From NCBI GenBank assembly GCA_016800925.1, contig JABCPU010000122.1:107303-171302 (forward strand): a stretch of 64,000 nt of DNA. The letters are read 5' to 3'. Every line of letters starts with the position of its first letter. Position 1 is the first letter of the stretch. The stretch is from Suillus spraguei. Lineage: Eukaryota; Basidiomycota; Agaricomycetes; Boletales; Suillaceae. The notes under the pieces are model-generated. The model searched no databases. It saw only the letters and a list, made by a program, of their open reading frames with translations, and was not told where the DNA came from. This document shows, in pieces, positions 32,341 through 43,560 of the stretch. Made by a program: the position numbers and the translations under genes.

Positions 32341-32623
32341 TATTTGAAGTCAAGCTGAGAGTTCAGAGTCAATGCACAAATATATTAAGTATCTATATAA
32401 ATGTATCATACCTGAGAGTTCAGAGTCAATGCACAAGGCATATAAGACTATGAACTCTGACTATGGACGAGTATATGTAAATAAATGTAAACAATGCCTA
32501 TCATGGTAATGTCCTTAAAGTGTCCCAAAAGTGCGGACATTGAAGTGTCCTCAATGTCTCGAAAGTGTACTGAAAGTCCTGAAAGTCCTTGAACTAATTA
32601 AGTGCGAAGTCACACAACTAACA
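32341..32623 (-). repeat. LTR-E, 3' LTR of the Copia element
   Basis: It reads TATTTGAAGTCAAGCTGAG...CACAACTAACA on the plus strand. At diagnostic sites (GACGAGTATATG) it matches the LTR at 23875 rather than its partner at 37281. Confidence 0.88.
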
Positions 32624-32660
32624 CTCCCCCCTGACTGAGCACATCTCTAATAACTCCCCC

Positions 32661-34700
32661 TCATCTGTGCAGCCCTATTATTCTACAAAATGTCTCCACC
32701 TTAGGTCGACTCAATGCCTTGGTTAAGATATCAGCAGGCTGGTCAACTGTGGCTACAAAGGTGGGTGCAATTATCTCTTTGTGCACTACATCCCTAAGCC
32801 AGTACCAACTGAGATCAAGTTGCTTCATCCTTCCATGGTGCTCTGGGTGTTTGGCAACAGATATGGCGCTCTGGTTGTCTATCCTGAGTATAGATGGTCC
32901 AGTGGCAGGGAATCCCATTTCTTGCAATAGATTTCGCATCCAACGGATTTCCTTGCCTGCTGAGACTGCTGCAATGTACTCTGCCTCAGTAGTGGATAGT
33001 GCAACAATGCTTTGCAGCTTTGATGACCATGATACAGTGCCAGTGCCAATCTTCACCAGGTATCCTCCAGTAGAGCGTCCAGTGTCCTTGCATCCACCAT
33101 GATCAGCATCTGAGTAAGTTGAGAACAATTCAGTGGAGGATGGATCAGGTGCATAAGTGATCTTATAGTCTGCAGTGCCCCTCAGATAGCGCAGTAGGTG
33201 CTTGACAGCTTGCCAGTGAGCTATGCCTGGATTAGAGTTGAATCTGGCAAGACAGCCAACAGTGTAGGCAATGTCTGGATGAGTTGTGGTGGCTAAGTAC
33301 ATTAGAGCGCCAACTGCAGCAAGATAAGGGATATTCTTCATGAACTGGACTTCATCTGGTGTCTGGGGACATTGAGAGCGGCTGAGTCGAAGGTTGGGCT
33401 GCATAGGAGTGGATATGGGTTTGCAATCAGCCATGCCAAAGCGTTCTAGGATATCTAGACAGTATTGTTGTTGGGATATGGTAATGGAGTGCTTAGAGGT
33501 TCTCTGTCAATCTTAATCCCTAGAAGCTGAGTGGTGGGGCCTAGATCACGAAGTTTAAAGTGCTGGGAGAGTTCCCTGATGGTCTGGTCAATGGCAGAGG
33601 CTGATTTCGAAGCAAAGGTCATGTCATCCACAAAGACTGGTAGAATGATCCTGACATTGTCCTTGACATAGATATAGATGGAGGCATCTGAGTATGACTG
33701 AGTGTAGCCCATAGACTCTAGGACTGAACGCATTTTCTGGTTCCATCTGTTGCCTCCCTGCTTTGTGCCATAGATGCTCTTCTTCAATAAGCAGACCGTC
33801 TCTCTAGCATCTCCTATGATAAATCCTTCAGGCTGCTCCATGTAGACATCACAGTCCATCTCTCCATTAAGGTAGGCATGGGATATGTCTATAGAGCCAG
33901 GTGGAGGTCATGAATGGCAGCCATAGCTAGGACAACTCTAATGGTGGGCATTCTGACTGTAGGGGCAAATATTTGAGGTAGTCAAAGCCAGGTCGCTGAT
34001 TGTAGCCCTTGGCTACTAGTCTGCCCTTATAGCGCTCTACAGAGCCATCTGCATTGCGCTTGACCTTAAACACCCACTTGCATCCTATGACCTTCTTTCC
34101 AGTTGGTCTGGGGACGAGTTCCCAAGTGCCATTAGTGCTATGGGCGTTCAACTCCTCTAGGGCAGCTTGCTTCCACTGTTCTGCATCAGGACATTGCAGT
34201 GCTTCTTTATAAGACAGTGGTTCAGAAGATGATGCTGCAGAGAAGGCAATCTCATAGGCAAGATCAGCATCCTCAATCTCATCATCAACCTCAGAGTCTA
34301 GCTGGGCTGAAGACAGTTTCCACCACTCTCTGGGCTTGGTTCTATTGCACCTAGGGAGTCTGGCACCAATGCCAATAGGGAGGGCGGTCTAGGAGGTGGT
34401 GAGGAAGTCAGGATGCAAGGAGGATCTGGATCGGTTTTGGGCACTACAGGAGCATCTCTAGGCATGTCTGGAGCTGCTGGAGGGCCATTACTCCCCCTTG
34501 AGCCAGAGACTCATCAGAACTGGACTCATCATCAGCATCAGAGTCATCAGACACTGTGTAGCTTCTATATGGCTGTGGGGGAGGTAGGGAAGGTTTAGGG
34601 CGGACAGGAGCAGTAGGTAATGGTGTAGGGACAGTAGGAGCTTGTATTGAGGTCTGATTAGGGCGCTTGGACAAGGGGAAGTATCTCTCATCAAAATCAG
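32661..34700 (-). pseudogene. Copia RT and RNase H
   Basis: From WELVPRPTGKKVIGCKWVFK (about 34125) through MDCDVYMEQPEGF, VFVDDM, TYSDADHGGCKDTGRSTGGY and STTEAEYIA to DILTKALSRP and a stop at 32661. One G is missing near 33500 (GAACCTCTAAGC in place of GAACGCTCTAAGC at the other copy), which shifts the frame before the motif ISQQQYCLDILERF. There is also damage near 33930-33990. It is otherwise nearly identical to 22631-23838. Confidence 0.88.
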
Positions 34701-35774
34701 CTCGTTCTGATATTACTGTCTTCTTAGTAGTAGGATTATAGAACTTCCAGCCCTTGTAGCCTTGAGGATATCCAATAAACACACATTTCTCCATGTGAGA
34801 TCCCAAGTCCCTCTCTCTTGTCCTTCTGTATATGCACGTAGGCAGTGCAGCCCCAGACTCGAAGGTGGGAGACATCAGGCTTCCTTCCATGCCATAGCTC
34901 ATAGGGAGTGGCGCATTTCACTGCATCAGTGGGGCATCTATTCCACACATGGACTAGGGCTGCAAGGGCTTCGCCCCAAAAGGTCTTAGGTAGCCCAGAT
35001 TCATCCAGCATGGTGGTGAGGCGCTCAGACAGCAGCCTATTAGCTCTCTTAGCAACTCCATTCTGTTGAGGGCGTGCCCTGACAGTGTGCTGCCTTTCTA
35101 TGCCGCAGGAAGTGGTGAATTGCAAGAGTGCGTTGCTCATGTACTCCCCACCCTTGTCGTCCCTCAGTATCTTTATTTTTCGCTCTGACTGGTTCTTGAA
35201 GGCCTCAAAGACGTCAGACTTTGCTTTGATAGGAAGAACAAATCTGTATCTGGAGTAGTCATCAATAAATGACACCCAATAGCGAAATCCTGAGAAAGGT
35301 GGTATATGAGACTTGATGCACATCAGTGTGTACAAGCTCGAGGGGCCTAGAAGCGCGCCACTCAGAGGGAGGGAATGGGTTTGCATCCATCTTTCCAGCT
35401 AGGCATGGTTCGCAGATAGGATCTGGCACAGTTTTCGACTCTAGGGTCATTCCAGTGACCAGATTCTTGCTCAGAAGCGTCCTAATGCCTGCTAAATGAT
35501 GGTGAGCAAGTCTCCTGTGCCATAGGTCGATGTCCAGAGGTAAAGTAGTGGCTGCTGATGCATATTCAGCTAGTGGGGCGGTAGAACCATCTAGGAATGC
35601 AGCATTAGAGTTGCTGATGCTTGCTACAAACAGTGGGGTGCCAGCAGGACGCTCAAAGGACATCTTAGATGCATTAATGAGCACAGTGAAGCCCATATTG
35701 CGAGTTAGGTATAGCACAGATAGTAGGTTATTTCGCAAATCTGGTACATGGAGCACTCTAGTGAATTCTACAGC
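34701..35774 (-). pseudogene. Copia integrase
   Basis: VEFTRVLHVPDLRNNLLSV, then DLWHRRLAHHHLAGIRTL with CEPCLAGK (HHCC zinc region), LVHTDV, a 1-nt shift near 35310, WVSFIDDYSRYRFVL, ILRDDKGGEYMS, ARPQQNGVAKRANR, and the downstream YELWHGRKPDVSHLRVWGC with VFIGYPQGYKGW. These are the integrase core and the conserved Copia post-core region. A second shift near 34800 separates the last blocks. Confidence 0.88.
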
Positions 35775-36964
35775 TCAAACTCTCTTCCCATTTACAATTG
35801 GACTGAATACCACAGTGCCCTCCCCTGCAGAATAGACTATGTTATTGTCAGCGAGCTTGATTGGGACGCATTTAGGGGCATAATTGCGCAGCCAGTGGCG
35901 GTGGGGTGTCATATGAGAAGTGGCACCTGTGTCTGCATTCCAGTCAGGATGGGCATCGAGTTGTAAGGGACAAAGGGGATGGGAAGGGTCAAAAGAGCGA
36001 AGACTTGCATTTCCTGCGAATTCTGTGACTTGTTGGGCGCTCTGAGAGGTATTCTGGGCAGTGGACGAAGCAGCAGCAGTGGTGGGTGTTGTAGTGGCTG
36101 GGGATGATGAAGTGGACGCTTCAGATGCCTTATTAGCGTTCCTACCACCTTTTCTGCGGTCCTTATTGCTCTTGTAGCGATCCTTAGCACTCTTAAGGTT
36201 AGTGCATTTGTGGGTGCAGTGCCCTTGTTTTTCACAGTACCAGCAGGTGACTGAAGTGCCACACCTGCACTCTCCAGACGCAGTATACAGTGCTACATCG
36301 CTCCCAGAACCCTCAGGACATGTCCTCCTTTGAGTCTCCTCTGCCAAGAAAGCTGCCTTTAACTCCTCCTTGTCTAGGGACTTCAGTAACATCAAGGAGG
36401 ACGCAAAATTGGAGTATTCCTCGCCCAGAGAACAAACCATAGCCATGCAGACAAGCTCCTGGTCAAGTTCCTTGATGGTAAGGGCTTGGTAGAGTCTGAG
36501 GGGCGCAATTCCTGGACTTTGGACATCCCATCTTCGATCCTGGCAATGAGAGTGCTCACGGGTTCATCAGGTTGCTTTCTGATGGAGAAGAAGTCGTCTC
36601 AGGCATTGAAACGCGCTCCAGGACGCTTCTGGAGGTAGGTAGATGCGAGGGTAGTCCAAATCTTGACAGGGTCATCCTGGATAGAGTCTATATGGGTCCT
36701 TTGCTCCACAGAACATGCGAGGTACAGCTCCCCAGCTGCCTTGTCTGCCTTGGTGTCCCACTTCACTGCAGCTTCCATCTCAGTAGGTCGAGTCTCAGTG
36801 CCATTGACAAGCAGCCAGAGACCTTTGACACGAAGGTAGGCCTTCATTTCACCTTTCCAAGTAGCATAGTTGGTAGAGGTGAGTTTGGTGACAGTGTGGA
36901 CGGTTTTTGAGTCTTCTGAGGACATGGTAAAGGTGGGCAGTGGTGCAGGGCAGGAGTGGGACAA
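35775..36964 (-). pseudogene. Copia gag and protease
   Basis: The start MSSEDSKTVHTVTKLTSTNY at about 36925 begins a Copia-type gag (TNYATWKGEMKAYL). TGA at 36599-36601 interrupts RFNA/DDFFSIRK. Downstream are LDKEELKAAFLAEE, the knuckle CWYCEKQGHCTHKC, and the protease WNADTGATSHMT (catalytic DTG). A second TGA at 35775-35777 sits between GKRV and AVEF. A frame change also occurs near 36450-36480. Confidence 0.85.
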
Positions 36965-37263
36965 AGTAAGGGCAAGGGCTTGGTAGAACTCGAGGTAATA
37001 GCAGTCTTTGCTGATTTTCAGCGAAAGAAGCTAGGGAATAATGGTGGGGAGGCTGGTGCACCTAGGAGGCAAGAGGAGCAAAAATGCGGACTATGTCGTC
37101 CAAAGACAATGAACTTCCAACAATCTTTCAACACAGTTACCCAAAAGCTCAACACAACTCTCTCCAATGGGTTCCTTAGGCCTTCGAAGGGTGGGGAACC
37201 AGATAGGAGCGGTTTAGGGCGAGTGGTAGGTTGGTGGTGCTGGTGGTAGATTGGGCTGCTAAA

Positions 37264-37280
37264 GCGCAGGGCTCATAACC
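37264..37280 (-). promoter_or_regulatory. primer-binding site complementary to initiator tRNA-Met anticodon arm
   Basis: Directly inside the 5' LTR the plus strand reads GCGCAGGGCTCATAACC. That is the sequence of the anticodon stem-loop of eukaryotic initiator tRNA-Met (CAU anticodon in GCTCATAACC), so the element RNA is complementary to it. Drosophila copia and several fungal elements use a tRNA-iMet half molecule in this way. Confidence 0.75.
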
Positions 37281-37563
37281 TATTTGAAGTCAAGCTGAGA
37301 GTTCAGAGTCAATGCACAAATATATTAAGTATCTATATAAATGTATCATACCTAAGAGTTCAGAGTCAATGCACAAGGCATATAAGACTATGAACTCTGA
37401 CTATGGACAAGTTTATGTAAATAAATGTAAACAATGCCTATCATGGTAATGTCCTTAAAGTATCCCAAAAGTGCGGACATTGAAGTGTCCTCAATGTCTC
37501 GAAATTGTACTGAAAGTCCTGAAAGTCCTTGAATTAATCAAGTGCGAAGTCACACAACTAACA
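37281..37563 (-). repeat. LTR-E, 5' LTR of the Copia element
   Basis: It reads TATTTGAAGTCAAGCTGAG...CACAACTAACA on the plus strand. At diagnostic sites (GACAAGTTTATG, GAATTAATCAAG) it matches the solo LTR at 38221. Confidence 0.88.
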
Positions 37564-37680
37564 AAGTTTCATTAAAGCCAAGTACTTCCATTCCACTGAT
37601 CCGTTGAAGAAACTTTCGGAAACAAATTTAGGTCCGTTGGAGATCATATCCCATCCAGGTACTCATTATCTGAAATCCTG
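37564..37680 (+). pseudogene. Gypsy integrase C-terminal fragment
   Basis: It encodes AKYFHSTDPLKKLSETNLGP and then EIISHPGTHYLK, the C-terminal integrase block that also occurs at about 43170-43260 (FVKPKYFWTTQPSKKLSEKN). It is a short fragment. Confidence 0.6.
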
Positions 37681-38068
37681 GGTCTGAAGTACTCACCTGT
37701 CAAGTTCAAGTCATCTTGGGGTCAGGCATGCTGTCTGAACACCAGCTTCCAATTGACCTAGATGTCCTCCATGGTTGGGTCTGATATCAGAATAGCGCAT
37801 TCTTCCTTGTTTGGTCCATCTTTGGAAGCACATGGGACCCATGAATGCTTGAAAGTCTGGGTGAATCACTGTGCTTATGTAGCTGTACTAGAATTTCAAG
37901 CAAGTTTTAATTCTAACCAAGTTGAAAGCCTAAAAGTAATGACATCCATAGACCTGAGTATTCCTTTGTGCCAACGAGGAAAGCAACCATGTCTTTAACG
38001 TGTTGCAAAAAATCCTGCCCCACACTTCCAATGTAAGTTTGATCACCTACTGCACCGCCGCTCTCTCA
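37681..38068. other. unassigned sequence between a Gypsy fragment and Harbinger-1
   Basis: No motif recognised. The right part should contain the 3' untranslated end and terminus of the Harbinger element. Confidence 0.3.
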
Positions 38069-39880
38069 CTAATCATCCTCTCCTGCATCAGCGTCAGCAC
38101 CAGTTTGCCTTGGCCTCCGAGGTTCTTCATAGAAGCGGACATTTGAGTTCTCATGGTTTGATTTTTCCTCAATTTCGACAATTAAATTGTGCAGAATGAA
38201 GCATGAACGGATCCACATGTTGTTAGTTGTGTGACTTCGCACTTGATTAATTCAAGGACTTTCAGGACTTTCAGTACAATTTCGAGACATTGAGGACACT
38301 TCAATGTCCGCACTTTTGGGACACTTTAAGGACATTACCATGATAGGCATTGTTTACATTTATTTACATAAACTTGTCCATAGTCAGAGTTCATAGTCTT
38401 ATATGCCTTGTGCATTGACTCTGAACTCTCAGGTATGATACATTTATATAGATACTTAATATATTTGTGCATTGACTCTGAACTCTCAGCTTGACTTCAA
38501 ATACATGTTTGCGTAGTCGAGGTCCTTCTGGCTTTGGATTGGGATGCGAAGCTCCCGCAGGGATTGAAACCAGCCTTTGATAGAGCCGAAAAAATGTTCT
38601 GAACAAACACGAACCTAGACATTGGGTGAGGACTACTAATATATATTGCCATTGATACTCACCATCAACAGGTTAGTATTGAATATCTTTTGGTCTGCTG
38701 TCAAGCTCCCTCCTGGTGGCCGTTTGTATGGTGGCACACACCAGGTTCGTGCAGCATATGCCGAGTCAGCCCACAACCACTCTCCTGCACCAAAAAATGA
38801 CTCAGGGTTCCGGGAAACCCTCGTTCGTGCAAATACGTTCGAGTCATGAAGACTTCCAGGTACGCCGATGACATAGTCCACAATACGAAGGTTATGAGGG
38901 AATATAACGACCTTTTAAATTGTAAGTTACTGTGCTGCACACCAAACTGATACTTACCTGTGCTGTCAAAGAGTAGTCCGAATTTTTGTCAAAGAAACCC
39001 TCCCCATGCCAACCAGGTTTTTCATATAAGGGGGATGGAGTCCCATCTACACAAAGAAAACCTCCACGCCACTCACGACATGTTTTTCTTTCTACATAGG
39101 CTTTTGCTCACTCTCGTTTGACTTGGTCCTCGTGGTCGAGCAGATCAAAATGAATGGCTCGGTCATGAAGCTGCAACAGCGCAATCATCATGTGTTTGTA
39201 ACAGTTATAGATAATCCCTACGGACACTCTGGCCCAGTCAGAAATGTCTTCAGTAGTTGCTGCATTGCCATAATGGCCGACACCATTGAGAAAGACAGAG
39301 AGCTGAACTACGACGGGAAGTTGGGGATTGTTTGAGTTGTTATGGACGATAAAGTGCCCTTGGATTAACTTCGTAAGTTCAGCAAATATGTCTGCATCAA
39401 CGCGAAGCTTGCGTCGAAATTTGTCAGTTGAGAACAGAGCCCACTCCTCCAGCAAGTGTAGCTGAGGAGCGCAACTCAGACATGGACGGACAGTAAGGAC
39501 CCGACATTTCTCCACCTCATCATGCAATGCACCGATTGCGTCAATGAACTGCGTAAAAACTCGTTCACACATGTCTGGGATATCGTGTGATAGGACGCTC
39601 GAATATGCTGTTGAGAGTGATACAAGGGAATTGATTGACGAGGCAGATGTGACCAATGAGGTAGGGGATTCAGGCCATGCTGGTGATGCTGTCGTATGCT
39701 GATATCAGACCCACTATGACCACTGGCAGTGTCGCTGATCTCTGATGAGTCCTCCTCCTCATCTACTAGTAGTTCATCTACCATAAACTCAACTAACTCC
39801 ATGTATCGCGCGATAGTAAGGTCATGACTAGTTTGTTTGAGGCTGCGAAGGAGCCTTGAATGATCGGATTCCCAAGGCAT
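38069..39880 (-). pseudogene. PIF/Harbinger transposase 1 with introns, split by a solo LTR-E
   Basis: Read leftwards from MPWESDHSRLL (39880): an N-terminal domain; FSTDKFRRKLRVDADIFAEL and LSVFLNGVGHYGNAATTED; a catalytic block GGFLCVDGTPSPLYEKPGWH (first D); a possible intron; VDYVIGVPGSLHDSNVFART and GEWLWADSAYAARTW (second D); a second probable intron; VCSEHFFGSIKGWFQSLREL (E); then DLDYANM, LTR-E (38221-38503), and after it WIRSCFILHNLIVEIE to a TAG at 38069-38071. The DDE order and these motifs are those of HARBI1-like (DDE_4) transposases. Apart from a few frame changes that small introns can explain, the only clear disruption is the LTR insertion. Confidence 0.85.
38221..38503 (+). 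mobile_element. solo LTR-E (283 bp), TSD CATGT
   Basis: It reads TGTTAGTTGTGTGAC...TTGACTTCAAATA. CATGT at 38216-38220 is repeated at 38504-38508. It splits the last exon of Harbinger-1. The TSD shows the LTR ends in TA, not CA. Confidence 0.92.
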
Positions 39881-40097
39881 AATGATATTGAAAGATGGTG
39901 TCGCAGACTGCAGTAGATGATGATGGTCTGAGTATAGGTTAGGGTTGATGTGTCAGCATCAGAGCCTCAATTAACCAGCAAATTCCAAAATGCTCAACAT
40001 TTGAAATTTCTATACAAAGTTAACTTTGAGAACCACTATTCACTCAGATGTTCACACCAATACTCAGTAATAATGGTAATATGTTTCTTATTGTTCA
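39881..40097. other. upstream flank of Harbinger-1
   Basis: No coding or repeat feature recognised; the promoter side of the transposase gene should lie here. Confidence 0.3.
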
Positions 40098-40392
40098 TAT
40101 TATAAGTCAAGCTGAGAGTTCAGAGTCAATGCACAAGGCATATATTAAGTATCTATATAAATGTATCATACCTAAGAGTTCAGAGTCAATGCACAAGGCA
40201 TATAAGACTATGAACTCTGACTATGGACGAGTTTATGTAAATAAATGTAAACAATGCCTATCATGGTAATGTCCTTAAAGTATCCCAAAAGTGCGGACAT
40301 TGAAGTGTCCTCAATGTCTTGAAAGTGTACTGAAAGTCCTGAAAGTCCTGAAAGTCCTTGAACTAATCAAGTGCGAATTCACACAACTAACA
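40098..40392 (-). mobile_element. solo LTR-E (295 bp), TSD GTTCA
   Basis: It reads TATTATAAGTCAAGC...CACAACTAACA. GTTCA at 40093-40097 is repeated at 40393-40397. It carries three copies of the GAAAGTCCT decamer. Confidence 0.92.
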
Positions 40393-40895
40393 GTTCAGAG
40401 GGGAAAAGTGGTCTCTTTATATACTACTATAGACGTGGCTGCGCTACTAACTAAATAAGGTAATAGGACTCATCATGACTCAATATGAGTCACATGTGAA
40501 ATGACTCCACATGACTCATTATGACTCATTTTGCTTAGTCATCCTAAAGTCCGCTGATTGGCTACCAAAACTTCGGAACAAGTCCAAACATTCAACAACA
40601 CAAATACTGATGAATAGTCTATTACATAATCTATATTGACTATTATTCATTTAAATATTTGATTTACGAAATGCTAACTCGGTCAACTTTCATAGAAAGG
40701 TAGGAAAATGTATGAAAAAACTAAAAGGTTTGTGAAATTGCTTAGTCATACATAATTAAGGGTTTTGACACAGTTTCATGGCAAGGATAAGTCATAAAAC
40801 TATGCCATTAATTCATTTACCTTTTAATCTGTAGTACAAAAACTATTATAAAGTATTAGAAATTTAGAACTATATTCCCAAGTATCTTAAGCTTA
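40393..40895. other. AT-rich unassigned spacer
   Basis: Nothing recognised apart from clustered ATGACTCA-like motifs near 40468-40530. Confidence 0.35.
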
Positions 40896-41964
40896 CAGTG
40901 GCTCAAAAAACTGTCCGCATGTTTTGGCATTTTTCACTATCTATAATATTGTGTGAGAACAAACAAATGCCTCAAAAACATGCTTATACCACATTGTAGT
41001 ATGGCTTCAGGGCTTTCATTTGAGCCCTACACCGTGGGAATCGGTGGAGATATGGTGGAGATACAAGGCTCACAAAATGGTGACTCATGCGGACAGTTTT
41101 TTGACTCAAGTATTTTACAGTAATAACCAGGTATTCTAGTATTTTGTATGACCTCCCTTGGCTTTAATTACTGCCTCTATCCTTCTAGGCATACTCTCAA
41201 TTAATTTCTGGCAATCCTCAGCTGTGATCTTCCCCCATTCCACTGCTACTCTCTCCCAAAGCTCCCATACTCCTTTAGGGGGGTTTTCATAGGCTTGAAG
41301 CTTTTTCTTGAGTGTTCCCCAGAGATGTTCAATGACATTGACATCAGGAGACTGTGCTGGCCAGTCAAGAACATTGATGTTATGTTCTTCAAACCATTCC
41401 CTAGCTCTTCTGGATGTGTGCTTGGGATCATTATCCTGTTGGAAAATGATATCTTCTTCATCAATCCCTGATTCTGCCAAGCTAGGCAGCAAGTGGTCAT
41501 TTAAAATGTCCACATACTGCTCAGCATTCATCTTCCCCTCAACCTCAGCAAGCATTCCCACACCATTCCATCCCATACAGCCCCATACCATTAAAGAACC
41601 TCCTCCAAACTTGACAGTCCCATTAACCTCTCTGTCTGTTAGGCCATCTCCCTTCTTTTTCCATACATACACCTTCCCATCTGACCCAATCCTATTGATT
41701 TTGGTCTCATCTGACCATATAACACGCTTCCAGTCCTCTACAGTCCAGTGTTGATGAGCTAAGGCAAAGGCTAGTCTTCTCTGCTTATAAGCCTTATATC
41801 TCCACCATATCTCCGCCGATTCCCACGGTGTAGGGCTCAAATAAAAGCCCTGAAGCCATACTACAATGTGGTATAAGTATGTCCTTGAGGAATTTGTTCA
41901 TTCTCACACAATATCATAGATAGTGAAAAATGTCAAAACATGCGGACAGTTTTTTGAGCCACTG
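40896..41964 (-). mobile_element. Tc1/mariner element (1069 bp) with long inverted repeats, TA target
   Basis: The ends CAGTGGCTCAAAAAACTG and its inverse are flanked by TA at 40894-40895 and 41965-41966. The inverted repeats extend about 165 bp (40896-41060 against 41800-41964) with few differences. An extra copy of the terminal motif GCGGACAGTTTTTTGA lies inside the left arm near 41090. Confidence 0.92.
41136..41840 (-). CDS. Tc1-like transposase, DD34E catalytic domain, N-terminus missing
   Basis: An uninterrupted 234-residue frame contains VIWSDETKINRIG (first D), MVWGCMGWNG, IIFQQDNDPKHTSRRAREWF (second D) and PAQSPDVNVIEHLW (E, 34 residues later), typical of Tc1-family DDE enzymes. The usual N-terminal paired-like helix-turn-helix region of about 100 residues is absent; the first codons, SPTPWESAEIWWRYK, lie inside the right inverted repeat. 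The catalytic part is intact, so the copy may be recent, but without the DNA-binding part it is unlikely to act alone. It could be a deletion product mobilised by a full-length relative. Confidence 0.88.
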   Translation of the reverse strand: MSPTPWESAEIWWRYKAYKQRRLAFALAHQHWTVEDWKRVIWSDETKINRIGSDGKVYVWKKKGDGLTDREVNGTVKFGGGSLMVWGCMGWNGVGMLAEVEGKMNAEQYVDILNDHLLPSLAESGIDEEDIIFQQDNDPKHTSRRAREWFEEHNINVLDWPAQSPDVNVIEHLWGTLKKKLQAYENPPKGVWELWERVAVEWGKITAEDCQKLIESMPRRIEAVIKAKGGHTKY

Positions 41965-41984
41965 TATAAAGTATACACTATATC

Positions 41985-43560
41985 TCCGTGACCATGCTCG
42001 AAACAGGTTTCGTGCATGTCAGCGGTAAGCGTGAGATACTGGCAGCTCATGCTAAAGGGGCAAGACTGGTATTCACCTCCAAACAGCTCACTTTGTCCCT
42101 ACAAGCATCAACCCTAGCAACTCCGGTTCTCCAAGCAGCTGTACTCATGGATATTGAGCAACTTCATAAGGTCATCTTGTCCGCCCTTCCCAATACCCCT
42201 GCCATCAGACATATGTCTGGACCTCCAAACCCTAGATGGACTACAGACAATAGTGGTTTCCTCCACTGTGACAACCATATCTACATTCCAGAAATCAATG
42301 ACCTGCACCTCTGGGTGCTCCAGAATACTCATGATCATCCCCATCCAGACACTTTGGCCAGAACTGGACAACAGAACTCATCCGCCAGGAATACACTTGG
42401 CCAGGCATGCACACTTATGTCAAGGACTATGTCAAATCCTGTACAACATGTGCCCGCGCTAAAGTTCCATGGCTAAACCCTATGGTCTCCTCAAGCAGCT
42501 CCCAGTTCCGGCAAGGCCTTGGAATTCTATTTCCATGAATTTCATAGAGCAACTTCCACCCTCATCTGGATATACCGCTATCCTAGTCATCATTGACTGG
42601 CTTTCCAAGCAGGCCATATTTGTCCCTACACATGACACCATCACATCTCTGGATTTTGCTCAGCTATTCCTCCTTCATGTATTCTCCAAGCACAGTGTCC
42701 CATCCCATGTTACCTCAAACTAGGGAACAGAATTCATATCCCACTTCTTCCAGTCCCTTGGAAAAGCCTTGGATATAGTCCTGCACTTCACATCTAGATA
42801 TCATCCAGAAGGGATGGACAAACAAAGCATGCCTACCAAACCCTCAAACAATACCTCCAGATTTACTGTAACTATCAGCAGGACAATTGGTCCGAACTCC
42901 TACCCTTAGCAGAATTCGCCTACAACAATGCTCCAAGTGCTACGACCAGAGTATCACCATTCTTCACTAATAAGGGTATCACCTAAGCCTGACCATTCAT
43001 CCAGAAAAAGACCTCTCATCCTCTCATGACCAGGAATCACCATAGACCTCGATGAACTACACCAATTCCTCCAAGATGAGATGTCTCATACACAAGAGCG
43101 ATATCAAGTTCCAGCCGGCGCCAAAAGATCTCCAGTCCCAGACTTCAAAGTTGGTGACAAAGTATTTGTCAAACCTAAGTACTTTTGGACAACCCAGCCC
43201 TCCAAGAAGCTCTCAGAAAAGAACTTGAAACCTTTTGATATCATCTCAAAATCCAACATACATTCCATTACCATCCGCCTTCCTGACTCCATGTAATCCA
43301 TACACCCTGTATTCCATGTTTCTCAATTAGAACCCACAACTCTGAATACTCAGCTACCCCCACCTCTGGTTGAAGTTGACAGTGAACTGGAATACAAAAT
43401 ATCTGAAATCCTTGACTCTAAGATCAACTGCTGGAGAAGACATTGCCAATTACTATATTTGTGCACTGGGCTGGATATGAGGGTATGGATGACAAAACAT
43501 TGTAGTGAACAAAGTCACGCTGACCGTCAAACCCCCGTTTTTGACAAGCATCTCATTACC
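41985..43560 (+). pseudogene. fourth Gypsy element: integrase and chromodomain (MarY1-like)
   Basis: VLQAAVLMDIEQLHKVILSA leads to the zinc region around QNTHDHPLSGHFGQN and YTWPGMHTYVKDYVKSC; then WNSISMNFIEQLPPSSGYTA, LFLLHVFSKHSVPSHVTS, HFTSRYHPEG, GDKVFVKPKYFWTTQPSKKL and the chromodomain EYKISEILDSKIN with RRHCQLLYL. Frame changes and stops (for example a stop in the position before GTEFIS near 42723) are common. It belongs to the fungal chromoviruses of the type first described as MarY1. RT is not present here. The Tc1-like element ends just before it. Confidence 0.8.

Larger units (their letters stand above)
32341..37563 (-). mobile_element. Ty1/Copia element with two LTR-E copies, 5.2 kb
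   Basis: The 283-bp LTRs (32341-32623 and 37281-37563) flank minus-strand gag, protease, integrase, RT and RNase H in Copia order. A purine tract CAGGGGGAG precedes the 3' LTR, and a tRNA-complementary site follows the 5' LTR. The LTRs differ at about seven positions, and the outer 5-mers (CATAG and AAGTT) do not match. The copy is inactive: at least two TGA codons and several 1-nt shifts. Confidence 0.9.

Noticed and set aside
37264..37280. Initiator tRNA-Met gene
   Set aside because: Only the anticodon arm sequence is present, exactly at the LTR border; no acceptor, D or T arms.
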